The notes: generated from the letters alone by a model not told the origin. A stretch of DNA of 40,584 nucleotides from Desulfobacteraceae bacterium (GCA_003818505.1 RPRI01000034.1:1-40584), one strand, 5' to 3'. Counted from the first letter of the stretch, positions 7,627-15,750 are shown. Numbers and translations are program-made.

Positions 7627-9072
7627 TTAGAAAAAGACGAGAGTTACTATTACAAAAGAAGGAATCAGAAAAACAAGAGTGTATTTAATGATATAGCCGA
7701 AAAAGCTAGGCATCGGAGTGCCCGCTTCTTCGGCTATAGAACGAACCATGAAATTGGGGGCGTTCCCTATATAGCTGCATGCGCCGAAAAAAACAGATCC
7801 TGCCGAGATGGCCTTCAGAAATACCGGGTTTTCAGCTATAAGGCGGGGAACCGCTTCTGCTTCAGGAAGTGATGCGTAAAAGCTTCCGAGAGCAGTGTTA
7901 AAAAAGGTAAGATACGTTGGAGCATTATCTAAAAAGGCGGATAATAAACCTGTGCTCCAGAAATAATGCGCTGGCTGCTGCACCGAATTTATAAGAAATG
8001 CGAGAGCCCCTTTCCCACCCGCCTTCAGAATCAGAAGACATGGAATCATGGTTATGAAGATTCCGATAAAAAGATAAGCTACTTCAAGAATTGGAGCCCA
8101 GGTAAACTGATTGTCTTCACGAACGGTTATTGATGTTGTTGCCATTGAAAGAATTCCCATGACAATAAGAAGGCCGTCACGAGCCCAGTCCTGAACAGAG
8201 CGATGCACTCCAAGTGTCGATATTTCTCCCCAGTCCACCATTCCGCTCATGAGAACGGAGAGGACAACCCCCAGCAGAAAAAGAAAATTATGTTTTCCTT
8301 CCAGTTTGAGCGGAACTTTTTCCATAGGATCGGCAGCTGCCGGTTTTTCCCTGCGATAGTGGTAAGTGTCCATGAAAAAATAGCAGGTAAGAAGAAGGCC
8401 TGCAACAAGAAGCATGTGCGGCAGAATATTGAATGTCCAGAAAAATGGAACCCCATGCAGAAAACCCAGAAAAAGCGGCGGATCACCCAGAGGAGTTAGC
8501 GCGCCGCCTACGTTTGCAATCAGGAAGATAAAAAAAACGACCATGAAGGTTCTGTTCTTTCGATGGCTGTTGGCTCTCAGGAACGGACGGATCATAAGCA
8601 TGGCCGCACCAGTCGTTCCCATCCATGAAGCAAGCAGCGTTCCGATAAGCAGCATGCCGGTATTTACAGCAGGAGTCCCGACAAGAGTGCCGCGTAGCAG
8701 GATCCCGCCTGATATGGTATAAAGAGACCATAGCAGAATGATAAACGGGATATAGTCGGCTATTATGATATGGAGGATCTGATGCATGGCCAGACCATGG
8801 TAAGCAATCACAAAAGGAACGGCTATGGATAGAGCCCAGAATGCAGATATCTTGCCGAAATGATGATGCCATATGTTCGGGGTGAGCAGCGGCAAGAGAG
8901 CTATGGAAAGAAGCATGCAGGCAAACGGGATGCAGCTCCAGATGGGAAGCACTTCGCCAAGGTTAATATGCTCCGCTGAAGAGCCGCCTTCACTCCCGAA
9001 GACAAACAGAGGAATTGCCGTCACAAATATTAATAAAAACAAACCGCAAATGATCTCTCTTCTGATTCTCAT
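7627..9072 (-). CDS. Sodium:proton antiporter / putative citrate-transporter family protein
   Basis: This 481-residue inner-membrane protein begins with a hydrophobic signal-anchor and has about 12 further TM segments. Motifs such as NVGGALTPLGDPPLFLGFL and DNAPTYLTFFN place it in the ion-transporter superfamily that includes NhaD and the CitMHS_2 group, where GDPP-type and DNAP motifs line the ion site. It probably exchanges sodium for protons, and transport of an organic acid is possible. The ATG follows AAGGAG by 7 bases. The UspA protein is directly downstream. Confidence 0.85.
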   Translation of the reverse strand: MRIRREIICGLFLLIFVTAIPLFVFGSEGGSSAEHINLGEVLPIWSCIPFACMLLSIALLPLLTPNIWHHHFGKISAFWALSIAVPFVIAYHGLAMHQILHIIIADYIPFIILLWSLYTISGGILLRGTLVGTPAVNTGMLLIGTLLASWMGTTGAAMLMIRPFLRANSHRKNRTFMVVFFIFLIANVGGALTPLGDPPLFLGFLHGVPFFWTFNILPHMLLVAGLLLTCYFFMDTYHYRREKPAAADPMEKVPLKLEGKHNFLFLLGVVLSVLMSGMVDWGEISTLGVHRSVQDWARDGLLIVMGILSMATTSITVREDNQFTWAPILEVAYLFIGIFITMIPCLLILKAGGKGALAFLINSVQQPAHYFWSTGLLSAFLDNAPTYLTFFNTALGSFYASLPEAEAVPRLIAENPVFLKAISAGSVFFGACSYIGNAPNFMVRSIAEEAGTPMPSFFGYIIKYTLVFLIPSFVIVTLVFF

Positions 9073-9247
9073 CCGTCCGCTCCTTCTGCCTTTTTACAGT
9101 ATATGAGTTTACGTTTCGACATCAAAACAATTAAGAATACGTTTGTTTTACGAATGCCGATAGCACACACCTTTATTATTTTGCAATCAATTAATGATGA
9201 TGGATTCGTAAAAGATCTTAAATTCTTGATGATTTTGCGAAAATACT

Positions 9248-9290
9248 GAACCGAAACGCGAGCGCATTCCCCGACCGCTCTGCGGCGGGG
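9248..9290 (-). repeat. 43-bp GC-rich palindromic element, inverted relative to 12483-12525
   Basis: This segment is the reverse complement of 12483-12525 with a single mismatch. Its core CCCCGCCGCAGAGC and CGGGGAA can form a hairpin, and it is followed by GCGCTCGCGTTTCGG on the minus strand. A third, shorter copy lies at 12415-12438. It is probably a REP-type element. Confidence 0.75.
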
Positions 9291-9368
9291 AGCTTCAATA
9301 GAACCGGCAAGAAGAAAAGGATTTTCGGGGCCGAGGGTTGAAGGGTAAAAGGATGGAAGAAGAATTTA

Positions 9369-9458
9369 TTTTGCAGAACCACGAAGAACACGAAGCATGT
9401 AAGGCTAAAATGTATATTTTGCCTCCTCTTCGCGCTCTTCGTAATCTTTGCTGCAAAA
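9369..9458. repeat. Imperfect inverted repeat at the end of the gene at 9460
   Basis: TTTTGCAG (9369-9376) pairs with CTGCAAAA (9451-9458). Inside, GAAGAACACGAAG (9383-9395) pairs with 9428-9440 at 11 of 13 positions. It lies immediately downstream of the small gene ending at 9460 and may act as its transcript end. Confidence 0.55.
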
Positions 9459-9459
9459 A

Positions 9460-9654
9460 TCAGGAACTGCCTTTCATATCTTTCAGTTCAGACAGCCTTT
9501 TTGCTGCTGCCTGACGAACTCCTTCATCAATATCTATTTCCGCCATTTTTGCAAGAACCGCCTTGTCCGTCAGCATGGCTGCCCCCTCTTTTCTGTATTC
9601 CGGATTCTTGTGCATGTGCCTTGGAACGAACAAATCTGTAAATCTGAATCCCAT
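9460..9654 (-). CDS. Small helical protein, HEAT-repeat-like
   Basis: This 64-residue protein starts at the ATG at 9654, chosen over an upstream ATG because AAAGGAGG lies at 9662-9669. A hydrophilic N-terminus with RKEGAAMLTDKAVLAKMAEI is followed by DEGVRQAAAKRLSEL. The latter is the pattern of one HEAT-like helical pair. It may be a small adaptor, and no function is known. It stands alone behind a promoter with an embedded operator-like palindrome (9878-9906). Confidence 0.7.
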   Translation of the reverse strand: MGFRFTDLFVPRHMHKNPEYRKEGAAMLTDKAVLAKMAEIDIDEGVRQAAAKRLSELKDMKGSS

Positions 9655-9877
9655 TGTATTACCTCCTTTGCTTTTATATGTGCAGGTCGCCTTTATAACC
9701 TCCTGGTTATTCACATGATATCCGCAAAAGCTGCCCGGCATAACCGAACCGTCATAAAACGATAAATCAAAACTTCCCGATAGAGAAGATGTACAGAAAG
9801 CAAAGTCAGAGCCGGTGGATTATGCTCTATGCATGAAAGGTCAGAAGTATTTGAATGATATATTTCAATTTCGAGCT

Positions 9878-9906
9878 AAGTTAGTATGTGCTCACTTACT
9901 TGTCAA
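9878..9906 (-). promoter_or_regulatory. Promoter with embedded TetR-like operator upstream of the gene at 9654
   Basis: On the minus strand TTGACA (9901-9906) and TAACTT (9878-9883) are 17 bp apart. Between and over the -10 lies an inverted repeat with arms AGTTAGT (9879-9885) and ACTTACT (9894-9900), separated by 8 bp. Such a layout fits a repressor that blocks RNA polymerase. The regulator is not identified. Confidence 0.5.
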
Positions 9907-10000
9907 GAATTATTTTAACCCTGTGTCTGAAGCAACTCTTATCACATTGCAAAGATAAGAACGGTATTTAAAAAAAAGCCGCTCGATTGAAAAGCGAGGG

Positions 10001-11515
10001 TTACTGAAATTTGAATGAACCTATGGAGGAAGAGAGCTGTTCCGCCGTAGCGGCATTCTGCTGGATTGTGCTGTTCATCTGATGCGCCACTTCATTGATC
10101 TGCGCAATACCCGATGACTGTTCCGTGGAAGATCTCGATATTTCATTCATCAGGGTTGAAACCCTTAAAGAGCATTCGGATAGGCTCTTGAAAGCCTCAA
10201 CTGTCTTGCCAACAAGGGCGCTGCCATGATGAATGTTTCCTGCTGCATTTCCTATGAGATCTGACGTATTCTTTGCCGCTTCTGCCGCACGTATTGACAG
10301 ATTACGAACCTCATCCGCAACCACACCGAAGCCTGCTCCTGCTTCCCCGGCTCTGGCAGCCTCGACAGCCGCATTCAAAGCCAGCAGATTAGTTTGAAAG
10401 GCGATTCCTTCTATGGCATTGGCAATTTTGGAAATCTCATCGCTGGATTTTGAAATGCCGTTCATGGACCCGGCCAATTCCGTCATAATCCTGTTGACCT
10501 CCTGAACCCTCTCCGAAGATTCACACATCAGTTTCTCTGCCGTCATGATGTTCGTGCTGTTGCTGCTTGTCATTGAAGCCACCTCCTCCAGCGATGCGCC
10601 GATCTCTTCCATAGAAGCGGCCTGCTGTGAAGCAGAAGATGAAACACTCTGGGAAGCGGCAAATATTTCTCTTATCATGCTGCAAAGGTTTTCATTGACC
10701 AGGTTCATGCGATTGCACAAGTGGCTTATTTCGTCCCTTGCTTTAGCATGCACGTTCTCGGTGAAGTCTCCCTGCCGCATCTTTCCGGCAAGGGCAAGAA
10801 CCTTGTTAACCGGCTGATTGACCATCTTGTTAAACAACCCGAATACTGCCAGAATCAGAAACACCAGTCCGGCAAATCCAACTATGATTCCTTCATTACG
10901 AGCCTGCTGCGCGGCGGAAACTGCTGCCTGGGTTGACGTCCTTACATGGATGCCGCCAAGAACTTTTCTCGTACTCCCATGGCAATGATGGCAGCTTTCC
11001 ATGTTCGGAATAGGCTGGATCAGGCTCAGATAATGCCTTTGTCCGATTCTCTCTTCGAATGATTCCAAAGGTTTTTTACCGTCCTGAATCATTTGTGTTG
11101 CAGCATTCAAAGCCTTTTTATTGAAGAAGACCGAGCTTATTCCCTTATGAACAATCGCAGGGTCCGATGCAAAGGTGACATCTCCTTTAAAATCGAAAAT
11201 TGAGACTTCGATACCTGCGGCGTGTTCCTTCAAACGAACGAACTGCTTCCGTACCTCGTCGTTATTGCCGACTGCAAGAGCATCGATAACGCTGCTTTCA
11301 ATGGCTGCCGCCAGGTTTTCACAGCTCTGCTCTGTCTGGTCCCGGATAAGTCTGTTCTGGTTGAATAAATTAATACCGATGATGAACCCGATACAAATGA
11401 TTAATATCGGCGCAAGAGCCAGCATAACCTTTATCCACAATCTGTTCTGAAAATAGACTCGAAATTTCATGGGCTTTACCAGTTCTTTTTTATCCTGATA
11501 TTTTATGATCTGCAT
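10001..11515 (-). CDS. Methyl-accepting chemotaxis protein with periplasmic c-type heme sensor
   Basis: This is a membrane chemoreceptor of about 504 residues. A TM helix at ~30-52 precedes a periplasmic domain ending in a CHHCH c-heme site at residues 175-179. A second TM follows at ~210-230, then a HAMP domain and a cytoplasmic coiled coil. The coiled coil carries the signalling hairpin ([20 protein letters not shown]) that contacts CheA and CheW. The start at 11515 follows the cytochrome stop. An alternative ATG at 11536 would overlap that gene by 17 bp. The tetraheme cytochrome directly upstream suggests redox or gas (O2, NO) sensing. The C-terminus lacks a CheR/CheB tether pentapeptide. 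Confidence 0.92.
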   Translation of the reverse strand: MQIIKYQDKKELVKPMKFRVYFQNRLWIKVMLALAPILIICIGFIIGINLFNQNRLIRDQTEQSCENLAAAIESSVIDALAVGNNDEVRKQFVRLKEHAAGIEVSIFDFKGDVTFASDPAIVHKGISSVFFNKKALNAATQMIQDGKKPLESFEERIGQRHYLSLIQPIPNMESCHHCHGSTRKVLGGIHVRTSTQAAVSAAQQARNEGIIVGFAGLVFLILAVFGLFNKMVNQPVNKVLALAGKMRQGDFTENVHAKARDEISHLCNRMNLVNENLCSMIREIFAASQSVSSSASQQAASMEEIGASLEEVASMTSSNSTNIMTAEKLMCESSERVQEVNRIMTELAGSMNGISKSSDEISKIANAIEGIAFQTNLLALNAAVEAARAGEAGAGFGVVADEVRNLSIRAAEAAKNTSDLIGNAAGNIHHGSALVGKTVEAFKSLSECSLRVSTLMNEISRSSTEQSSGIAQINEVAHQMNSTIQQNAATAEQLSSSIGSFKFQ

Positions 11516-11519
11516 TTTA

Positions 11520-12002
11520 TTAATGGGCGCCTCCATAAAGCATCGGTTTAAATTTGAATGAGTTTACCCGTTCTGAAATATGACATTTCTCGCAAACAGC
11601 CATTGTTGGCTGTTTTATATCTTTAGGATCACCGGATTCGATATGCAGGCTACCCGGTCCGTGACACACCTCGCAACCCGGATTCTTTAATTCAGGGGTG
11701 GCCTTTACTGATACAAAACCGCCCGGCTCACCGTATGCGGTCGTATGGCATTTCAGACAACCAAGATATTCGGATTCTGTAAGACCTTTTTTCATGATCT
11801 GGACATGCTCGAAGGAGCGGGCCTTGGCGGCATTTGAGCTGAAATTTTCATATTCTTTTTCATGACATGACTGGCAGTTTTCGCTGCCTACATAAGTTTT
11901 GACACTACCCCCTCCGGCCGTACCCGGACTTAAGGCAATAAGACAACTTATTGTCAACGCAGCAAACGCTAAAAACATTATTTTGATATTATCGGTTTTC
12001 AT
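11520..12002 (-). CDS. Periplasmic tetraheme cytochrome c (c554-like)
   Basis: This 160-residue protein has an N-terminal hydrophobic signal (residues ~8-24) and four CXXCH heme sites at 43-47, 82-86, 110-114 and 137-141. The segments [11 protein letters not shown] and CEVCHGPG are typical of the cytochrome c554/c3-like multiheme family. The ATG at 12002 was chosen because GGGGA lies 7 bases upstream and the signal peptide then begins directly. The longer frame adds 27 residues with no secretion logic. It is probably co-transcribed with the heme-containing chemoreceptor downstream and may feed electrons to it or signal through it. Partners outside the window are unknown. Confidence 0.88.
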   Translation of the reverse strand: MKTDNIKIMFLAFAALTISCLIALSPGTAGGGSVKTYVGSENCQSCHEKEYENFSSNAAKARSFEHVQIMKKGLTESEYLGCLKCHTTAYGEPGGFVSVKATPELKNPGCEVCHGPGSLHIESGDPKDIKQPTMAVCEKCHISERVNSFKFKPMLYGGAH

Positions 12003-12414
12003 GATTAATCCCCGGTAAAAGATTTCCGCCTTACCTCCCGTTTTGCCGATCATTTTTATTGCTTTATATATCGCTTCCGCCAAAGCAACCCAGATCAGAA
12101 GGCGCCTGGAGCAGGTTTTTATTTTATTATCGGCATCATTGCAGAAAAACTTAAATTGGAATAACTTGCTTAATTATTATAAAAGCGAAAATAGCGGGGT
12201 AAAAAGCATAAACGGGATAATAAAACTAAATGGAAAGACCAGGATGATTGAGACGGATTCGCGGGTGTATCCACACTGGGACTGCACAGATTCTATGTAA
12301 GTCCGCCTCAGGCGGAACGAAAGACAAAGGGCAGATCATTGTTCCTGCGGATCGCATACGCACCCATACCCAAACGGAATAGATTTATGACATTTACTAT
12401 AAAGCTTTGAAGCT
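12003..12414. other. Gene-free stretch upstream of the cytochrome
   Basis: I see no convincing gene here. The visible plus-strand frame (12043-12300) has no family resemblance. A short hairpin GTCCGCC/GGCGGAAC lies near 12300-12319. The promoter of the cytochrome operon must lie here on the minus strand, but I cannot pick a clear one. Confidence 0.5.
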
Positions 12415-12438
12415 CCCCGCCGCAGAGCAAGCGGGGAA
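12415..12438 (+). repeat. GC-rich palindromic element, short copy
   Basis: CCCCGCCGCAGAGC followed by AAGCGGGGAA matches the core of the elements at 12483-12525 and 9248-9290. The preceding TTGAAGCT also matches the flank of the 9248 copy in inverted form. Confidence 0.65.
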
Positions 12439-12482
12439 TCTTCGCCGTAAGGAATATCATCTGTTTTTAATTTGCTCGCTAA

Positions 12483-12525
12483 CCCCGCCGCAGAGCGGAC
12501 GGGGAATGCGCTCGCGTTTCGGTTC
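12483..12525 (+). repeat. 43-bp GC-rich palindromic element, long copy
   Basis: Identical to the reverse complement of 9248-9290 except for one base. The two copies enclose the small gene, chemoreceptor and cytochrome as an inverted pair about 3.2 kb apart. Confidence 0.75.
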
Positions 12526-12576
12526 AATATATGGAAAGGAATCCGATTATTATAAATCTCAAGCTGGAGATAAGAT

Positions 12577-12852
12577 ATGGATAGTTTTAGCAAAATCGCC
12601 GTGCTGAACAACATTATTGAGGCCCAGTTACTGGATTCAATTCTGACTGAACAGGAGATTCCTCACGTGATGAGAACCTACCACGATTCAGCTTACGACG
12701 GCCTTTTCCAGGTGACAATGGGATGGGGCCACGTGGAGGCCCCGGAAGCACACAGAACAGAAATTCTGGCCATCCTTGATGAAATCAGAATCCGATCGCA
12801 AGTAAACGATGAGGATATCGTCGGCAGTAAGAGACTGGGCCGCCTGGGCTGA
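12577..12852 (+). CDS. DUF2007-like putative signal-transducing protein
   Basis: This 91-residue cytoplasmic protein resembles the small DUF2007 fold. A beta strand and helix (IAVLNNIIEAQLLDSILTEQ) are followed by IPHVMRTYHD, a segment ending in GWGHVEAPEA, and a final helix. Members are thought to be small regulatory domains with a ferredoxin-like fold, and their ligand is unknown. GGAG lies about 8 bases before the ATG. It stands alone, just downstream of two GC-rich repeats and about 450 bp from a tRNA-derived island boundary. Confidence 0.75.
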   Translation: MDSFSKIAVLNNIIEAQLLDSILTEQEIPHVMRTYHDSAYDGLFQVTMGWGHVEAPEAHRTEILAILDEIRIRSQVNDEDIVGSKRLGRLG

Positions 12853-13246
12853 AAGGGATAAACTGCAAATCAGAAAAGCCAGAATAAGTTTTTTGTATAA
12901 TGGTATCATGAAATGAGATAATCTCCTTTAAGATGAAGAACTCATTGTGAAGGATAGGCGCATCTGCGAAAACTACTTCCATAGGGTTTAAGAGCCGCTT
13001 TTGTTACATTAAAAAGAAGACCTTTATACAACTCCTAAAACATCAACTCTGCATCGTAAAATCCCTTTTATTACAGGATATTTTTCCGATAAATTTCTTA
13101 AAAAAATTGATTAATCCAACCCGCTAAAATTATTAATAATTATTTGTAAATAAAGATTATGTTATCATATAAAATGAGCTTGTATGTCAACAGGATTAAA
13201 ACCACAAAATATTGAAAATTATTGATGTTTTTTGGCATGAATATCA

Positions 13247-13294
13247 GGAAAAATAAAAAAAAGGGCTTACAGGTCAGAGTGACCCCTGTAAGCC
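13247..13294 (-). terminator. Rho-independent terminator of the original tRNA-Leu gene
   Basis: GGCTTACAGG (13264-13273) pairs perfectly with CCTGTAAGCC (13285-13294). On the minus strand the stem is followed by an eight-base T run in TTTTTTTTATTTTT. It lies 12 bp beyond the CCA end of the tRNA fragment, as expected for the resident tRNA transcript. Confidence 0.88.
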
Positions 13295-13305
13295 TTATCT
13301 TTTAC

Positions 13306-13361
13306 TGGTGCCTAGGACGAGAATTGAACTCGTACAGCCACAAGGACCGAGGGATTTTAAG
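13306..13361 (-). tRNA. tRNA-Leu(UAA) 3' half, attachment site (not functional)
   Basis: Reading the minus strand, the sequence starts in the anticodon loop (CTTAAAA, anticodon TAA). It continues through the 3' anticodon stem TCCCT, a long class II variable arm, a T arm (ACGAG TTCAATT CTCGT), the acceptor strand CCTAGGC and an encoded ACCA. The 5' half is missing: upstream bases do not pair with TCCCT and no D arm exists. Such 3' halves that end at the anticodon loop are left when a tyrosine integrase inserts an element into a tRNA gene. The intact gene should lie at the other end of the element, beyond the right edge of this window. Confidence 0.87.
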
Positions 13362-13462
13362 CCCAAAAATTGCAAAGAGACAATTGACTGTATTTTTAAC
13401 TACTTATTTCCATTCGATATTTTTGATCTACTTTTGGTTTCGTTTGGAAATGTTTGAAACAA

Positions 13463-13606
13463 TTTGACCTTGACGGGCACAATTTAGGCACAGTTTGAAA
13501 GAGCAAAGACTCGGGTGATTTTCAATCCACCTACCCTCTTGTTTTTTATCTTCAGTTTATAGAAATAGTCCATATTTTTGACTTTGACAAGCACAATATT
13601 GCACAG
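13463..13606. repeat. Imperfect direct repeats next to the attachment site
   Basis: TTTGACCTTGACGGGCACAA at 13463 onward recurs as TTTGACTTTGACAAGCACAA at 13577 onward, and both continue to GCACAG (ends 13493 and 13606). They lie 100-250 bp inside the putative island and could be integrase arm-type sites. Confidence 0.45.
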
Positions 13607-13738
13607 CAAATTTGCTTTAAAAGGTTCACAATTATACTGTAAAAACAACATTTTAATCATCAAAATACTGGTAGTGTAATAGTATATAATAACAGAATGT
13701 TATCAGTCTTTCATAATCCTGCTTTATCATATAAACTA

Positions 13739-13809
13739 CCAGTAACCCCATCATCCAGCTTTAACGTGTAACTTTTAATATTTCCAGTAACCCAATCATC
13801 CATCTTTAA
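13739..13809. repeat. 26-bp direct repeat pair inside the island edge
   Basis: Copies at 13739-13764 and 13784-13809 (CCAGTAACCC, ATCATCCA and CTTTAA) match at 24 of 26 positions with a 45-bp period. No gene covers 13362-14045, and apart from these repeats I see nothing in it. Confidence 0.55.
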
Positions 13810-14045
13810 ACATACAAACTACTAGCATTCCCGGTATCCTGCATTGTTATCCTTTATTTTATTCTGCTCCTATCTTGTTTTCAAATTTGGGCGACCCAGT
13901 GCTTTCCAGGAAGAGATGGTCCAGAATGGCATGGAGAGATGGTTTACGGGGTCAGAGAGGGAACGGGATACTGGTATAACATAATGAATATATGTTGCAG
14001 TAAGCGAATATCCCTGATTTTAAGATCCTTTTCCCGGAGACTACC

Positions 14046-14150
14046 ATGTGGCTTATGACAAATTTCGGTTTCTTCAGTATTGTTCAGAAGAAAGGCGACG
14101 ATGTTCTGACCGTTATAGCAAGGGTAAGGAGTAATCTTGAAGCCATGAAT
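14046..14150 (+). pseudogene. Truncated N-terminus of a conserved hypothetical protein
   Basis: The first ~33 residues (MWLMTNFGFFSIVQKKGDD, then LTVIARVRSNLEA) match from memory the start of a widespread ~105-residue uncharacterised family whose members begin MW..T..GFFSIVQK and continue with RARV..DL. After residue ~34 the resemblance ends and the frame continues as Arg/Lys-rich nonsense antisense to the next gene. GGAG lies about 8 bases before the ATG. It is probably a remnant cut by rearrangement at the island edge. Confidence 0.55.
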
Positions 14151-14163
14151 ATGGAGCTCCTGT

Positions 14164-14499
14164 TTAGTTTCTGGCTATTGTTGCGTCGTGGACTTGGCAA
14201 AAGACGAAAAACATCTTTGACAAATCCGAAGACGAAAGGCTTTTGTCAAACGCCCCTTCGGCGATCAAATTTACAGCCAAATCCTTAAATTTACCAGTTA
14301 AAAATTTGTCGTTCAAGTTAAGACCTGAGCCAAAATTCGTGCTCGCCATCTCACTAATGGCATAAGCGATATACTCCTCCTTGATGTCGCACTTTAGATT
14401 CATGCGCGATATAAAAAATCTCAGCAAAAACTTTTCTACCGCGGGAATGATCAAATTTTTTTTGACCATCTCTCCCAACATCCTTTTGATGTTTTCCAT
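14164..14499 (-). CDS. Hypothetical protein, 111 residues
   Basis: This is a soluble, mainly helical protein with no recognised domain. An amphipathic N-terminal helix (MENIKRMLGEMVKKN) is followed by a basic, hydrophobic region and an acidic C-terminal half. AAGGAGAG lies about 9 bases before the ATG, which supports translation. A 77-bp repeat starts 32 bp upstream of its start codon. It is isolated among remnants of mobile DNA. Confidence 0.6.
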   Translation of the reverse strand: MENIKRMLGEMVKKNLIIPAVEKFLLRFFISRMNLKCDIKEEYIAYAISEMASTNFGSGLNLNDKFLTGKFKDLAVNLIAEGAFDKSLSSSDLSKMFFVFCQVHDATIARN

Positions 14500-14530
14500 C
14501 TTTACCCTCTCTCCTTCCCTTTAGGGATAA

Positions 14531-14607
14531 GAATTCCCTTTTCGTGACTTGATGTATCTCAGAAATCGACTTGTACGTCAAGTTTTGACAGGTACTTTAT
14601 GTTGTGG
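14531..14607 (+). repeat. 77-bp repeat, left copy
   Basis: It matches 20091-20167 in direct orientation at about 69 of 77 positions, starting at GAATTCCCTTTTCGT. Inside is an inverted repeat ACTTGATGTA...TACGTCAAGT. Both copies lie near IS3 orfA remnants, so the pair may mark ends of an old composite insertion. Confidence 0.7.
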
Positions 14608-14778
14608 CTGGTGGGTTGGTGGTTATTGGAAACGAGGTAGGTTGAAGCTAAGGATTCAGCGTCCTGAAAAATTCTGAAAATCCGCGTCATTAGCGCTGGT
14701 CTGGAATAATTGTATAATTAATTAAGTGGTAAAGTTGCTCTAAACTGAAATAATGTAACAGAAAAGACCAGCGTGAAT

Positions 14779-14883
14779 ATGAAGAAATCAAGAAGGAATC
14801 ATGGCGCAGCGTTTAAAGCAAAAGTGGCGATAGAAGCTATCAAGGATGAGAAGACAATAGTTGAGTTAGATGTTATCATTTAA
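14779..14883 (+). pseudogene. IS3-family transposase OrfA fragment
   Basis: A 34-codon frame encodes MKKSRRNHGAAFKAKVAIEA followed by a helix ending TIVEL, the N-terminal helix-turn-helix start of IS3-group OrfA proteins. It matches the remnant at 20.6 kb (MSKKPRRNHAPAYKAKVALE). The similarity stops at about 14868, where sequence of the adjacent macro-domain gene begins. Upstream, GGTAAAGTTGCTCT resembles the leader of the other remnant. Confidence 0.75.
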
Positions 14884-15750
14884 CGCTGCGCGAAATGTTT
14901 CCAGAAAAACAGAAAAAGAGCTTTTTGTCCATAGAATGAAGATGACAGTTTTCGGATACAATTTAGAGCAATCTTTTCGATAAAAGGACATTAGGGTTTC
15001 TATCATCACTTTTGCACAAACCTCTATACCAAGTCCGCCTGTACCTGTTCCAAGCGCAGGGAAAGCGATGCAGGCAATTCTTTTTTCCATACAAATAGCT
15101 AAACAGTTTTGAACCGCCATACTTACAGTCTCTGGAGAGCCCTCTACCGTTGCAGCATGGATGATATACCGACATTTTGCCAGAGAATGCGAACTGGTAA
15201 TAACTGCATCCCCTGCCTTCGGCGTCTTTCTTGCAGCAATAGCCGACATCTCAGTTTGAAGCGATGCCCCGGCTTTGGCCGAAATAGCCCCAGACACACC
15301 GGCACCTAAGACCAATCGAGTGTTTGATGCGTTAACAATAGCATCTGCTTCAACTTCGGAAATGTCACCCGTGGCTAAAATTACGGTATAATTTTTCAAT
15401 AAGAACTCTTCCCGCATGGTGTCGATTGGTGGAATCTGGTTTTCGAGATAATCTCTTATGCCCTCAGAGCCAATGACAAATTGGACCGCTGAGCATGAAA
15501 GCTCTCCGGCCACTTTCAGGGACATGATAAATAGGTCAACAATAGAAAAGTAGACTGTACGCCTAAGTAAAAGAATAACAGGAATCTCCTCTTCCCGCCT
15601 GCAAATATGATCAAAATATTCTGCAAGCTCCTCTTCAATCACTGATTTTTCATCATTGATCCATTCGAATTCTTGAAAGTCAAAAACCATTACGTCGTCA
15701 CGAGCAAACTTTGGATCAACGAGAAACTCTATTTTCATTTTGTTATTCAC
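14866..15750 (-). CDS. Macro-domain protein with a unique N-terminal domain
   Basis: The C-terminal half of this 294-residue protein (about 121-290) is a macro domain that binds ADP-ribose or related ligands. GDISEVEADAIVNASN (128-143) and ALGTGTGGLG (232-241) form the two ligand loops. The acidic residue after GV that is used by MacroD-type hydrolases is replaced (AGVSGAI), so binding rather than hydrolysis is plausible. Residues 1-118 are an uncharacterised alpha/beta domain. The stop codon lies at the edge of an IS3 fragment, so the last residues may be altered. It follows two lipoprotein genes and an ATPase on the same strand, 108 bp away. Confidence 0.85.
   Translation of the reverse strand: MNNKMKIEFLVDPKFARDDVMVFDFQEFEWINDEKSVIEEELAEYFDHICRREEEIPVILLLRRTVYFSIVDLFIMSLKVAGELSCSAVQFVIGSEGIRDYLENQIPPIDTMREEFLLKNYTVILATGDISEVEADAIVNASNTRLVLGAGVSGAISAKAGASLQTEMSAIAARKTPKAGDAVITSSHSLAKCRYIIHAATVEGSPETVSMAVQNCLAICMEKRIACIAFPALGTGTGGLGIEVCAKVMIETLMSFYRKDCSKLYPKTVIFILWTKSSFSVFLETFRAALNDNI

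Noticed and set aside
12043..12300. Plus-strand frame of 85 codons
   Set aside because: No ribosome binding site or recognisable domain. It lies in the leader region of the cytochrome gene.
13222..13467. Plus-strand frame of 81 codons
   Set aside because: It runs antisense through the terminator and the tRNA-Leu fragment, so it is a chance frame.
13463..13809. Possible CRISPR array
   Set aside because: Only two copies of each repeat, with imperfect identity and no regular spacers or cas genes.
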